A stretch of DNA of 9,565 nucleotides, from contig JAEWGI010000075.1 of NCBI GenBank assembly GCA_023388355.1, forward strand, positions 1-9,565. The letters are read 5' to 3'. The notes under the pieces are model-generated. The model worked only from the letters and a program-made list of their open reading frames with translations, ran no database searches and was not told the DNA's origin. The stretch comes from Pseudomonadota bacterium. Its GTDB lineage: Bacteria; Pseudomonadota; Gammaproteobacteria; Xanthomonadales; Xanthomonadaceae. Positions 1 to 7,746 of the stretch are shown in pieces. Numbering within the stretch: position 1 is the stretch's first letter; the number at the start of each line of letters is the position of its first letter. A program made the translations under genes and the position numbers.

Positions 1-1
1 A

Positions 2-1543
2 CTGAGAACCGATCAGTGGGGTGCAGTACGTGCTGGAGAAGGCTTACTGATTTCCACCCATCCACAGGCACAGGCCGAAGGCAATCATCTCGATGCCAGT
101 GAAGCCAAGAGCCAGCTAGAAAGCAGCTTAAACAACAGTACTGCCCTAAGTGAAGTGGCCAAAAACCAGCAGACCGATCCTTTAGAAGTTTTAGACAACT
201 TAAAGAACTTCCTGGAACAGATCGAACAGCAGGATGAAAATAAAGCTGCTGCTTTTAAACAGGCCTTAATGATTCTTAGCGCACCAAACTCTATTGCCTT
301 AAGTAGCCAGCAAGATGTACACCTTTCTGCGGATGGTCAGATCAGTCACAGTGCCGGAGAGAGTATTAACCTGAGTACGCAGCAGTCTTTGATTGCCCAT
401 GCCAGCCAGAAACTAAGCCTGTTTGCAGCACAAGACGGTGCACGTTTATATGCGGGTAAAGGCAAAGTCGAAATTCAGGCACAGGGTGATGGCGCAGATC
501 TGATTGCCAGAAAATGGGTGCAGATTATTTCGACGGAAGACACGGTCTATATTACCAGTCCAACCGAAATTAACCTGACCGCCGGTGGTTCACAAATCAA
601 GATTAATGGCTCGGGGATTTTTCCGACCACGGGTGGCAAGTTTGAGGTGAAGGCGGGGCAGCATGCCTTTAATACCGGTGCCAATATAGATGCCAGCGTA
701 CAGCAATTACCTCGAGCTAAACCATTAAAAGGAACCCTGGAGCTGCTGCGTAGTTATGGAGGTCAAGACTTCTTTGAACAAAATAGCTATAAATTGATTG
801 ATGCTTTAGGGCAGGAGTTTAGCGGTAAATTGGATGCGAATGGATTTGCTCAGGTGACGGGTATTGCTCCAGGAGCAGCAAAAATTATCTTTGACAAAGA
901 TACCCGGAGTGCCTGGGATCAGGCCAGCCACTTTGAGCGCGATTATACCTGGACAGACAAATTAAGCAGTCAGGTTAAAAGTTTGGCTCAAAATAGCTTG
1001 CAGTCTGTGAAACAGAATATGCTGTCACAGCTAAAGACAAACCTGTTATCTCCAGATACGCTGAATGCTGATGGCTTGAAGAATATGGCTAAAACTGCAC
1101 TGAACCAGACTGGAAGCCAAATGCTGAGTCAAGTCCAAGGGCAAGCAAGCTCAGCTGCACTAGGAGCTGTGGCCAATCAGCTCAATATTAATTTATCGCC
1201 TGAGCAATTAAAACATACAGCGCAATTGCCACAGAATGTAATGTCCTTGATGCCAACAGGCTCTAATGGAAATACATCTTCGAGTTTGCCTCAGGATAAT
1301 GATTGGGTAAGCCAAAAATATTACCAATCTGGAGGGCTGACCTATACCGAAACCACGCGGTATGGAGAATCAAAAAATCTAGTGGCTCCAGTGTTAACCC
1401 AGCAGCCAGACTTTTCTCGGGTGGAGCAACCTGCAGTTCCAGTGGCTGCAAAGTCTTCTCCAACCTCGGAAGATTTTATTTCCCAAAAGCACTATCAGGC
1501 GGGTGGGCTGAAAATTACCGAAACCTTAAGAAAGAAAACTTAA
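2..1543 (+). CDS. vgrG: VgrG T6SS spike protein, C-terminal 513 residues (5' end outside window)
   Basis: The frame is open from base 2 and the first residues (LRTDQWGAVRAGEG) are typical of the interior of a VgrG protein, so the start lies upstream; the GTG at 155 is internal. VgrG trimers form the tip of the T6SS puncturing device and carry effectors. In the visible part, residues 1-230 match the DUF2345 region that follows the gp27/gp5-like core, with repeated short beta segments. Residues 240-300 look like a transthyretin-like domain (a pattern of D.LGQEFSGKLDANGFAQVTG and then PGAAKIIF). A glutamine-, serine- and alanine-rich helical linker follows at about 310-420. The tail carries a 20-residue motif twice, at 434-453 and 491-510, ending three residues before the stop. 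The rhs gene begins 40 bp downstream, which makes Rhs the probable cargo of this VgrG. DUF2345 and transthyretin-like tails are known to bind effectors; that the doubled motif docks Rhs is my inference. Confidence 0.93.
   Translation: MRTDQWGAVRAGEGLLISTHPQAQAEGNHLDASEAKSQLESSLNNSTALSEVAKNQQTDPLEVLDNLKNFLEQIEQQDENKAAAFKQALMILSAPNSIALSSQQDVHLSADGQISHSAGESINLSTQQSLIAHASQKLSLFAAQDGARLYAGKGKVEIQAQGDGADLIARKWVQIISTEDTVYITSPTEINLTAGGSQIKINGSGIFPTTGGKFEVKAGQHAFNTGANIDASVQQLPRAKPLKGTLELLRSYGGQDFFEQNSYKLIDALGQEFSGKLDANGFAQVTGIAPGAAKIIFDKDTRSAWDQASHFERDYTWTDKLSSQVKSLAQNSLQSVKQNMLSQLKTNLLSPDTLNADGLKNMAKTALNQTGSQMLSQVQGQASSAALGAVANQLNINLSPEQLKHTAQLPQNVMSLMPTGSNGNTSSSLPQDNDWVSQKYYQSGGLTYTETTRYGESKNLVAPVLTQQPDFSRVEQPAVPVAAKSSPTSEDFISQKHYQAGGLKITETLRKKT
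1301..1360 (+). repeat. VgrG tail motif, copy 1
   Basis: This encodes 20 residues beginning DWVSQKYYQSGGL and ending TETTR. It matches the copy at 1472-1531 at 13 of 20 residues by eye (shared D, SQK, YQ, GGL, TET, R). The DNA of the two copies has diverged more than the protein, which suggests an old duplication kept under selection. Confidence 0.75.
1472..1531 (+). repeat. VgrG tail motif, copy 2
   Basis: Second copy of the 20-residue tail motif, beginning DFISQKHYQAGGL and ending TETLR. Only three residues (KKT) follow before the stop codon, so this motif forms the extreme C-terminus of the spike protein. About 37 residues rich in proline and valine separate the copies. Confidence 0.75.
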
Positions 1544-1583
1544 GTTGCGCCGGTATTTAAAATAAAGAACGTATGGATTAAAC

Positions 1584-4500
1584 ATGTCTACATCAACCGA
1601 TCAGAATAAAAAACAAGAACAGCAAGCTGCTGTCGAATTGGCTGTATTTAATTTAAACAGTGTAACTCATCTGGAAGATCATAAACTGATTGCCCATCAG
1701 ATCCAGAATTATTTGCAGGTTTGTGGTCAAACCAGCCTGATGCAAATTGAAGGCCAGGCTACAATTAAAACCGTAGCCAATATTTATGCCTTAACTGGTA
1801 GCGTATTAGATTTACTGCTTTATGTTATGGCGCCACAAACGGGCGCGGCAGCTGTACAGCGTCATGCATTACTGGCAGCCAATTTAATTGGTTTATTTGC
1901 AGAGCCCAAAAATGAAGCACATGCACGGATGGCGCTACGTCCAATGTTTGGACTTATGGCAGAGTGTTTATATCCTGCCAATGCTAAAGTAAAAACAGCC
2001 GATTTACGTCGGATGGAGCTGCATCTGAATGCGCGTATTGCAGGTGATCTGGAGCTTTTTTTACAGGAAACTCAGACCAAACTCACTGGCCTGCTCAAAG
2101 CAGCGGCCGATTTGGGCAGAAGTATTTTAAACAGTTTGGTCTCCTCTGGAGCTGGGGCGACCACAGCTACGGCATCTGCTGGCGCCTCAGCAGAAAAACG
2201 TGATCCTAAATTACAATTTAACAATTGGGCCAGTCCATTAATTGAATTAATCCAGGCACCCGCAGAAGCGGATGTACGACCAAAGTTAAATCCGGAACAG
2301 AGTTCATTACAGACCCTTATTCCTGAAGCCATCACTCAATTAAATACCGTTCTGCAAGAACAGGCCAATGCCGGTTTACAATATAGTTTGGCCTGGCTGA
2401 TTCAGGAAACGCTCAGCGCAATTCAGTCCGCTGAATATCAGGGCAGAGCCAGTGTACCCATCAATCAGACCGGTGAATATGAACGACATACTGAAGGTGA
2501 TATTTTAGAGTTTGTTTCCTTACAAGCTGATGCGTTAAATGCTCCACCCTGTGATGGAGAAGATTCACAGACTATAAAAAGTATTAGTTACTCAATTGGT
2601 GCTGAACGGGTCCAACATGTGGACTTCTATTTACCGAAAATAGGTTTTTCTTTTATACGCCAATATAACTCACAAATGGATGAGTTTGATCACAGCATGA
2701 TTGGTGCACGTTGGATGATGCCATTTTCCAACATGATTCAACCCACCGCTCAAGGCTATCTATTTATTGACAGTAAAGGGCGAAAGCACCAACTGCCAGC
2801 TTCGATTACATTTGAAACTTATGAAGTACCATTTGAAGGAATAACCGTACAACCACTCGAAGATGGTGATTTAATACTAAACTTTGGTGGAGAATGGTCT
2901 TTTCAATTTCATCAATTTTCGACTGGTCAGCCTTATCAGTTGATTCAACAATTTAATGAAAACACACAAGAAAAGGTTGTTTTAAGCTACCTTGTTTTCG
3001 ATGAAATTGCCTATCTGCAAGGCGTTGATTTTCAATTAGAACATGCCCAACATCAATTGAAATTTGCTTTTAATGAGCAAGTTAAAATCATTGCTGTATT
3101 TGTTGATGAACAAGTTGAGCCTTTAGCGCGTTATCAATATGATACCCAAGGCAATTTAATTGAAGCTATTGATCAAAATGGTCATGTCCGAAACTATGAA
3201 TACAACCATTTCCATCAACTTACACGTTATACCGATCGTACAGGGCGTGGGCAAAATATTCGCTATGAATCAACTGAAGCCAAAGCTAAAGCAATTGAAG
3301 AATGGGCTGATGATGGTAGTTACCATACCAAACTCAAATGGCATCCTCGCTTACGCCAAGTCGCTGTTTATGACGCTTACGATGTCCCGACCTATTACTA
3401 TTTTGATCTGAATGGATTTACCTATCGTACACGTTTAGCAGATGGACGTGAATCGTGGTACAGCCGTGATAGTAAAAAACGTATTACCCGTCAAATTGAT
3501 TTTGAAGGGCGAGAGACCCAACAAGAATACAATGATCAAGATCAACTCATCAAAATCGTACAGCCAAATGGCGGAGTAATCCGTTTTGCCTATGATGAGC
3601 AAGGCAATTTGGTCGAAACCAAAGACCCTGAAGGCAATATTTGGAAACGAGAATATGATGCCAAGGGTAATATCAGCAAAGAAATAAATCCTTTGGGGCA
3701 TATCACCCAATATAAATACAACAATGACAATCAATTGATCGAAGTGATTGATGCCAAAGGCGGCAGCAAAAAAATTCAATACAATGAATTAGGACAAATG
3801 ACCTCCTATACTGATTGCTCAGGCAAAAGCAGTACTTGGGAATACGATGAAGAGGGTTCGCTAACAGCTGAACAAACTGCAAATGATAAAGTCGTACAGT
3901 ACCTTTACAGCACTCAAGGTCGAGACAAAGGACAACTCCAAAGTATTGTTTACCCTGATGGATTAAAAGAACATTTTGAACATGATGAAGAAGGGCGTTT
4001 ACTCAAACATATTGATACTAAAGGTTTAGTGACTGAGTACCAATACAATGCCACAGGATTACTCGAACAACGCATCGATGCTAATCGACATCGCATTGGC
4101 TATCAATGGGATAAACAGGGACGCATCAAAAAACTAATCAACCAAAACCAAGCAGAATATTTATTTGATTACAATCAATATGGTTATTTGGTACGTGAAC
4201 AAGCTTTTGATGGAGAAGAAAAAAACTACAGCTATCATGATGAGAGTGGCAGGTTATCTGAAATCCGACAGCCTAATATCCTGACCCAATTTGATTATTA
4301 CGCAGATGGACAAATCGCATCGAAAAGCTTTACCCATTTACATACAGGAAAGAAGCAAACAGAACAATTTGATTACAATCTGAACAGTCAACTGAGCCGA
4401 GTCAGTAATGAGGTTAGCCAAATTGATTTTTATCGCAATGCCCTTGGGCAATTGGTGAGAGAGCATCAGCACTACAAAATCTCAGGGCTTCGTCCACTTA

Positions 4501-6266
4501 CTGCGGTGTTACGTTATGAATATGACGAACTTGGTAATCTAGTTAAAACAATCCGTCCAGATGGACAGGAACAAGCCAATTTGAGTTACGGCTCAGGACA
4601 TTTATATGCGATTGCCCTGAATAAACAGGACATGGTTTCATTCCAACGAGATGACTTACATCGAGAAACAACACGCCTATTGGCAAATGGACTCATCCAA
4701 ACTAAACACTATAATGACGTTGGTTTACTCAGTTCACAACTGATTCAGCCTGAACAAGAAACGCAAGACTATTTACAGTACCAAGCGCATCGACATTATC
4801 ATTACGACCAAAACTACCTACTAAACCAAGTTGAAGATAGCCGTTTGGGTAAGCTCAACTATCAATACGATCCAATTGGGCGCTTAATCACAACACAAAG
4901 CGCACATAAAACCGAGAGTTTTAGCTTTGATCCTGCGGGTAATTTGATCGACCCTGTATCCGCATCTAGTACGGCACAAATTAAAAACAATCTGGTCAGA
5001 AGCTATCAAGGAAAACATTACCACTACGACGCACAAGGCAATGTCATAGAGGCTAAACAAGCAGGTAAAACCCTCAAACTGACATGGGACAACCAAAATC
5101 GATTGATTCGCAGTGATCGCAATGGTCAAGTCACTGACTACGGTTATGATGTATTTGGGCGCAGACTTTATAAGAAAACGGTAGATGCGCTGACCTTGTT
5201 TGGTTGGGATGGCGATTTGATGATTTGGGAATCCCGCAAATCAGAGCAAGATAGTTTTACCAAGCACTATCTGTATGAACCGAATAGCTTTGTTCCACTG
5301 TTGCAAGCTGGATATAAAGATTTTATTCAACTGATTGAAACACCTGATTATGCTGAATATCAAAGTAAACCTTATTCGGTTTATAAAGATCCTGTATGGC
5401 GCAATGATACCCGTAAAAATCGAGTGGAGTTAGAGCAGATCACTTTTTACCATTGTGATCAAGTCGGTACGCCGCAGACTATGACCAATGCAAGAGGTGA
5501 GTGTGTTTGGGAAATTACCCAAGATACTTGGGGCAGCACACTCGACATCAAAACAGTAAATCCAGACAATCCGTTTGAGCAGAGTAATCTCAGATTCCAA
5601 GGTCAATATTACGATCAAGAAACAGGATTACACTATAACCGTTATCGCTATTATGAACCCCATAGTGCAAGATATGTGAGTAAAGACCCAATTGGGTTAA
5701 ATGGAGGAATGAATACTTCTGCTTATGTAAGTGATCCAACTCAGTGGGTTGATCCGTATGGACTATCTCCTGATATTTCAATTCCTGGTATGAAAGGAGA
5801 TCCAAGATTGAAAGATAGATCAACATTAGTTCAGGCAACTGATAGAGCATTGAATGGAACGAGTGCTAATATTAGTGGTGCACTAGGATTGGGTATAACT
5901 CATAGCACTACTTATGCAGGAGGTGGGCGGGCTGTGCATTCTACTGGACGAACGTTAGGTTTAGGTGTTTCGGCTAGTACTACGCGAGATATACTTAATA
6001 TAGGTAATAAACCCGATGGTAGATATATAGAAGCTTGCGGAGGTGTCGGTGCTAATTGGTTTGGACAAATTTGTGGTGGGTACTCTTGGTCTGGAAAATC
6101 ATTTTATGCGGTCATAAAAGGTGGAAGTGGAGCAGGAGCTGGTTTAGGGATTACGGATGGATGGCAAAATACATCAGATTATATACCTGAACAACCAGTC
6201 TACAGTATTCCACCGGAAAAGATGCCAGTAATTCCGGCTCAACCATTTAATTTTCCAAGGTTCTAA
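1584..6266 (+). CDS. rhs: Rhs-family T6SS effector with polymorphic C-terminal toxin
   Basis: A complete 1560-residue Rhs protein. ATG 1584 is preceded by a weak GGA ribosome-binding site six bases upstream. Residues 1-330 are mostly helical with a hydrophobic stretch around 70-100 (LDLLLYVMAP, LLAANLIGLF). I see no PAAR domain there, although many T6SS Rhs proteins carry one. Residues about 340-440 resemble the DUF6531-type RHS N-terminal segment (FYLPKIGFSFIRQYNSQ). From about 516 to 1290 there are many YD repeats of the form YDxxGNLxExxDxxG, which in this family build a hollow shell. A DQVGTPQTMTNARGE segment and the RHS core follow. The core ends with DPIGL at 1368-1372 and DPYGL at 1390-1394; known relatives cleave themselves after the second box. 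Residues 1395-1560 would then be the free toxin. The gene follows vgrG in the same direction, with no Eag-type chaperone gene between. Base composition becomes more AT-rich after about 2600. Confidence 0.95.
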   Translation: MSTSTDQNKKQEQQAAVELAVFNLNSVTHLEDHKLIAHQIQNYLQVCGQTSLMQIEGQATIKTVANIYALTGSVLDLLLYVMAPQTGAAAVQRHALLAANLIGLFAEPKNEAHARMALRPMFGLMAECLYPANAKVKTADLRRMELHLNARIAGDLELFLQETQTKLTGLLKAAADLGRSILNSLVSSGAGATTATASAGASAEKRDPKLQFNNWASPLIELIQAPAEADVRPKLNPEQSSLQTLIPEAITQLNTVLQEQANAGLQYSLAWLIQETLSAIQSAEYQGRASVPINQTGEYERHTEGDILEFVSLQADALNAPPCDGEDSQTIKSISYSIGAERVQHVDFYLPKIGFSFIRQYNSQMDEFDHSMIGARWMMPFSNMIQPTAQGYLFIDSKGRKHQLPASITFETYEVPFEGITVQPLEDGDLILNFGGEWSFQFHQFSTGQPYQLIQQFNENTQEKVVLSYLVFDEIAYLQGVDFQLEHAQHQLKFAFNEQVKIIAVFVDEQVEPLARYQYDTQGNLIEAIDQNGHVRNYEYNHFHQLTRYTDRTGRGQNIRYESTEAKAKAIEEWADDGSYHTKLKWHPRLRQVAVYDAYDVPTYYYFDLNGFTYRTRLADGRESWYSRDSKKRITRQIDFEGRETQQEYNDQDQLIKIVQPNGGVIRFAYDEQGNLVETKDPEGNIWKREYDAKGNISKEINPLGHITQYKYNNDNQLIEVIDAKGGSKKIQYNELGQMTSYTDCSGKSSTWEYDEEGSLTAEQTANDKVVQYLYSTQGRDKGQLQSIVYPDGLKEHFEHDEEGRLLKHIDTKGLVTEYQYNATGLLEQRIDANRHRIGYQWDKQGRIKKLINQNQAEYLFDYNQYGYLVREQAFDGEEKNYSYHDESGRLSEIRQPNILTQFDYYADGQIASKSFTHLHTGKKQTEQFDYNLNSQLSRVSNEVSQIDFYRNALGQLVREHQHYKISGLRPLTAVLRYEYDELGNLVKTIRPDGQEQANLSYGSGHLYAIALNKQDMVSFQRDDLHRETTRLLANGLIQTKHYNDVGLLSSQLIQPEQETQDYLQYQAHRHYHYDQNYLLNQVEDSRLGKLNYQYDPIGRLITTQSAHKTESFSFDPAGNLIDPVSASSTAQIKNNLVRSYQGKHYHYDAQGNVIEAKQAGKTLKLTWDNQNRLIRSDRNGQVTDYGYDVFGRRLYKKTVDALTLFGWDGDLMIWESRKSEQDSFTKHYLYEPNSFVPLLQAGYKDFIQLIETPDYAEYQSKPYSVYKDPVWRNDTRKNRVELEQITFYHCDQVGTPQTMTNARGECVWEITQDTWGSTLDIKTVNPDNPFEQSNLRFQGQYYDQETGLHYNRYRYYEPHSARYVSKDPIGLNGGMNTSAYVSDPTQWVDPYGLSPDISIPGMKGDPRLKDRSTLVQATDRALNGTSANISGALGLGITHSTTYAGGGRAVHSTGRTLGLGVSASTTRDILNIGNKPDGRYIEACGGVGANWFGQICGGYSWSGKSFYAVIKGGSGAGAGLGITDGWQNTSDYIPEQPVYSIPPEKMPVIPAQPFNFPRF
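5631..5765 (+). repeat. RHS-core direct repeat, copy 1 (in rhs)
   Basis: These 135 bp recur at 7747-7881 with about 17 mismatches by eye. They encode the end of the RHS core from HYNRYRYYEP to the second DPxGL box. The match stops at the toxin junction, after which the two sequences are unrelated at DNA level. This is the usual substrate for toxin-tip exchange by homologous recombination in rhs loci. Confidence 0.9.
5685..5765 (+). other. RHS-core autoprotease motif and toxin junction
   Basis: This stretch encodes DPIGL, then GGMNTSAYVSDPTQWV, then DPYGL (residues 1368-1394 of Rhs). In characterised Rhs and TcC proteins this paired-aspartate motif forms an aspartyl protease that cuts after the leucine of the second DPxGL. 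Cleavage is therefore predicted after L1394, base 5765. Both conserved aspartates (D1368 and D1390) are present, so the protease looks intact. Confidence 0.85.
5766..6266 (+). other. Rhs C-terminal toxin domain CT1 (unrecognised, glycine-rich)
   Basis: This is the 166-residue variable tip of the Rhs protein. I do not recognise the family and see no nuclease, deaminase, ADP-ribosyltransferase or peptidase motif. It is rich in glycine, serine and alanine in short alternating runs (ALGLGITHSTTYAGGG, GRTLGLGVSAST, GGSGAGAGLGI), a pattern that suggests beta hairpins or membrane-inserting segments. Two cysteines, C1485 and C1497, lie in an IEAC...QIC context and could form a disulphide. The last 30 residues are proline-rich (YSIPPEKMPVIPAQPF). 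The genes just downstream encode membrane or exported proteins, which favours an envelope target. A pore-forming or membrane-active toxin is possible, but nothing here proves it. Confidence 0.7.
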
Positions 6267-6270
6267 TTAT

Positions 6271-6564
6271 ATGGAAATACTATTTTATTTAAGATGGATT
6301 GCGGTTTTTTTATTCGTATCTAATTTTATTCTAATGATATATTTCTTATATAGGTATTATATTAGTAATGAAATGGCAACTGATATCTGGAATTTTTTTT
6401 CAAAGAATAATAGTTTTAACAAAGTAATGAGCGATATTGTTTTTAAGAAAAAAAATAATTATCAAAAAATTACTAAGCTAATAAGATTAACATATTGGCT
6501 GGTAGGTTTGTTTCTTTGTTTAAGTATATGGAGTGTCGGTTATTATGAAGCTAATTTTATGTAG
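6271..6564 (+). CDS. Small two-helix membrane protein, candidate immunity or accessory protein for CT1
   Basis: A 97-residue protein that starts 4 bp after the rhs stop, with an AAGG ribosome-binding site at 6257-6260 ten bases before the ATG, so it is almost certainly co-transcribed with rhs. It has two hydrophobic segments, at about residues 9-27 (WIAVFLFVSNFILMIYFLY) and 74-92 (TYWLVGLFLCLSIWSVGY). The 45-residue loop between them is strongly basic (FKKKNNYQK), so by the positive-inside rule the loop should be cytoplasmic and both ends periplasmic. I do not recognise a family. Position right after a polymorphic toxin is the usual place for an immunity gene, and inner-membrane immunity proteins usually guard against toxins acting on the membrane or periplasm. 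It could equally help the following Sel1-repeat protein. Its last 20 bases overlap that gene. Confidence 0.8.
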   Translation: MEILFYLRWIAVFLFVSNFILMIYFLYRYYISNEMATDIWNFFSKNNSFNKVMSDIVFKKKNNYQKITKLIRLTYWLVGLFLCLSIWSVGYYEANFM

Positions 6565-7285
6565 TTTTTTATTTTTTTTATCTTTGATTAAATCTACTTT
6601 TGCTTGTGAAAAAATTGAATATTCTAATCAAATTAAAAACTCTAATTTTGATCTCAATATTTTAAATTTACAAGGAAATCTAAAAAAGATTGATAAGGTA
6701 ATAAATGGCTTACCTGATGGATTTTATAAAGAGTATATTTTAGGTGTGAGTTTTTTAGATGGGAAAACAAAGTTGGTTGATTTAAAAGAAGCTGAAAAAC
6801 ATTTGACAAATTCTGCTAAGTATTGTTTCTCACCAGCACATTATTCTCTAGGATATTTATACTATTTAGAAAATAAATTAGAAGATTCTAAGAAATGGCT
6901 TCTTTCAGCAAAGAAACTCGGTGATAGTTTAGCAGCATATCAGTTAGGTTTGATTTATATAAAAGAACATAACCCTGAGAAGATGTTAGAGAGTTTAGAT
7001 TTTTCTGAAAAAACAGATTTTACTCCTGCTATAACAGAGTTGGGAGTACAGTATTATGATGGTAAAATTATAAATAAAGACTTAACAAAAGCATTTAAAT
7101 ATTTTGAAAAAGCGGCCTTAAGAAATGATCCTTTAGCTCAAAATAATGTAGGCTGGATGTATGAAAATGGGGAAGGGGGAGTTAAGGTAAATAAAGAAAA
7201 AGCATTGTATTGGTATAGAAAAGCTTATGATAACGGATTTTCTGGAGCATATGAGAATTATAGTAGGCTTTTAGGTGAAAAATAA
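6545..7285 (+). CDS. Exported Sel1-repeat protein, probable CT1 immunity protein
   Basis: A 246-residue protein. I chose ATG 6545 over GTG 6533 because the GGAG at 6529-6532 lies directly against the GTG, and the ATG start gives a clean signal peptide: MKLILCSFLFFLSLIKSTFA, with likely cleavage before C21. The residues before the cysteine (TFA) fit a lipobox poorly, so a soluble periplasmic protein is more likely than a lipoprotein. Sel1-like helical repeats run from about 90 to 240; the clearest is at 192-228 (ALRNDPLAQNNVGWMYENGE, then KALYWYRKA). Less regular copies lie near 95-125, 128-155 and 162-190. Sel1 repeats are protein-binding scaffolds and occur in several T6SS immunity proteins. 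The gene overlaps the preceding membrane-protein gene by 20 bp, implying coupled translation. It is much more AT-rich than vgrG. Direct neutralisation of CT1 is inferred from position. Confidence 0.88.
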   Translation: MKLILCSFLFFLSLIKSTFACEKIEYSNQIKNSNFDLNILNLQGNLKKIDKVINGLPDGFYKEYILGVSFLDGKTKLVDLKEAEKHLTNSAKYCFSPAHYSLGYLYYLENKLEDSKKWLLSAKKLGDSLAAYQLGLIYIKEHNPEKMLESLDFSEKTDFTPAITELGVQYYDGKIINKDLTKAFKYFEKAALRNDPLAQNNVGWMYENGEGGVKVNKEKALYWYRKAYDNGFSGAYENYSRLLGEK

Positions 7286-7389
7286 GTATTTAAGAGATGT
7301 TTTTTTGTTTTAAAAAACTAAATTATTGAAGATAATTTTTAAGAGGATATGTAAGTTTTCCTTTTATATTTATAGAAGGCAATAATTAT
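7286..7389. other. AT-rich intergenic remnant without a gene
   Basis: I see no intact gene and no convincing terminator here. The stretch at 7336-7353 matches 8464-8481 at 17 of 18 bases. The second site spans the end of the CT2 coding region and the ribosome-binding site of the next immunity gene. This region may therefore be the scar of another toxin-immunity junction, but the match is short and AT-rich. Confidence 0.35.
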
Positions 7390-7512
7390 ATGTTGGTATT
7401 TTTTTTGATTTTAAGGTTTATGTTTTTAATTGGCGAATTCAAACATGAGGTGCGACAGTTTCAAAAGCCTTATGATAATCAACAAGCTGAGCAAACTTCT
7501 CTAATGGTGTAA
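7390..7512 (+). pseudogene. Possible truncated gene start interrupted by the IS30 remnant
   Basis: ATG 7390 has a good ribosome-binding site (AGAAGG at 7374-7379, ten bases upstream) and opens a 40-codon frame. Its first 14 residues are strongly hydrophobic (MLVFFLILRFMFLI), like a signal peptide or membrane anchor. After about base 7435 the frame runs into the transposase DNA on its opposite strand and stops at 7510-7512. The simplest reading is that an insertion sequence landed just after the start of a small exported or membrane protein gene, perhaps another immunity gene, and the rest was lost. A chance ORF in AT-rich DNA cannot be excluded. Confidence 0.3.
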
Positions 7513-7741
7513 GCCAATCTAACGCTTTTCTAGGACGAGTATTCAGTGACATGGCAACTTGATTTAAATAATGCTGATCTGCCTGATTTAAATCAATCCC
7601 TTTAGGTAAATATTGCCTAATTAAACCATTCATATTTTCGCATGTGCCTTTTTGCCATGGTGAATGTGGGTCACAGAAATATACATCTATGCCTAAATCT
7701 TCTTCGAGTATTTTATGTTCTGACATCTCACGTCCATGGTC
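7439..7741 (-). mobile_element. IS30-family transposase, C-terminal remnant
   Basis: The minus strand encodes 100 residues of an IS30-type DDE transposase followed by a TGA stop at 7441-7439. The fragment begins at the second catalytic aspartate (DHGREMSEHK). The catalytic glutamate lies in CENMNGLIRQYLPKG. There are exactly 33 residues between them, the DD(33)E spacing of the IS30 family. Other family hallmarks are YFCDPHSPWQKG and LNTRPRKALDWLTPLEKF. The N-terminal two thirds, with the DNA-binding domain and the first aspartate, is missing, so the element cannot move by itself. At its truncated end it abuts the orphan RHS core (7747) within about five bases. The other end of the element probably lies near 7435-7440, just past the stop, where GAATTCAAACATGAGGTGCG could be part of the terminal repeat; I could not confirm this because the partner end is absent. 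Confidence 0.88.
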
Positions 7742-7746
7742 AATTG

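Noticed and set aside
1263..1560. ORFs on both strands inside the vgrG tail
   Set aside because: They overlap the well-supported vgrG frame, have no ribosome-binding site of note and show no domain.
3100..5000. Regular repeats in rhs as a possible tandem DNA repeat or CRISPR-like array
   Set aside because: The repetition is at protein level (YD repeats); the DNA units differ and there are no constant repeats with spacers.
2072..5129. Several ORFs of 80-115 codons within rhs, on both strands
   Set aside because: They are shadows of the long Rhs frame; the YD-repeat protein pattern is seen only in the main frame.
6533..6547. GTG 6533 as the start of the Sel1-repeat protein
   Set aside because: The Shine-Dalgarno-like GGAG touches the GTG, leaving no spacing. 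ATG 6545 gives correct spacing and a normal signal peptide.
7300..7325. A possible terminator around the T run after the first Sel1-repeat gene
   Set aside because: The only pairing is a few T-A pairs with no GC stem, so a Rho-independent terminator is not supported.
7326..7353. A possible promoter, TTGAAG and TATGTA with a 16-base gap
   Set aside because: The -10 match is poor, AT-rich DNA gives such matches by chance, and no intact gene follows directly.
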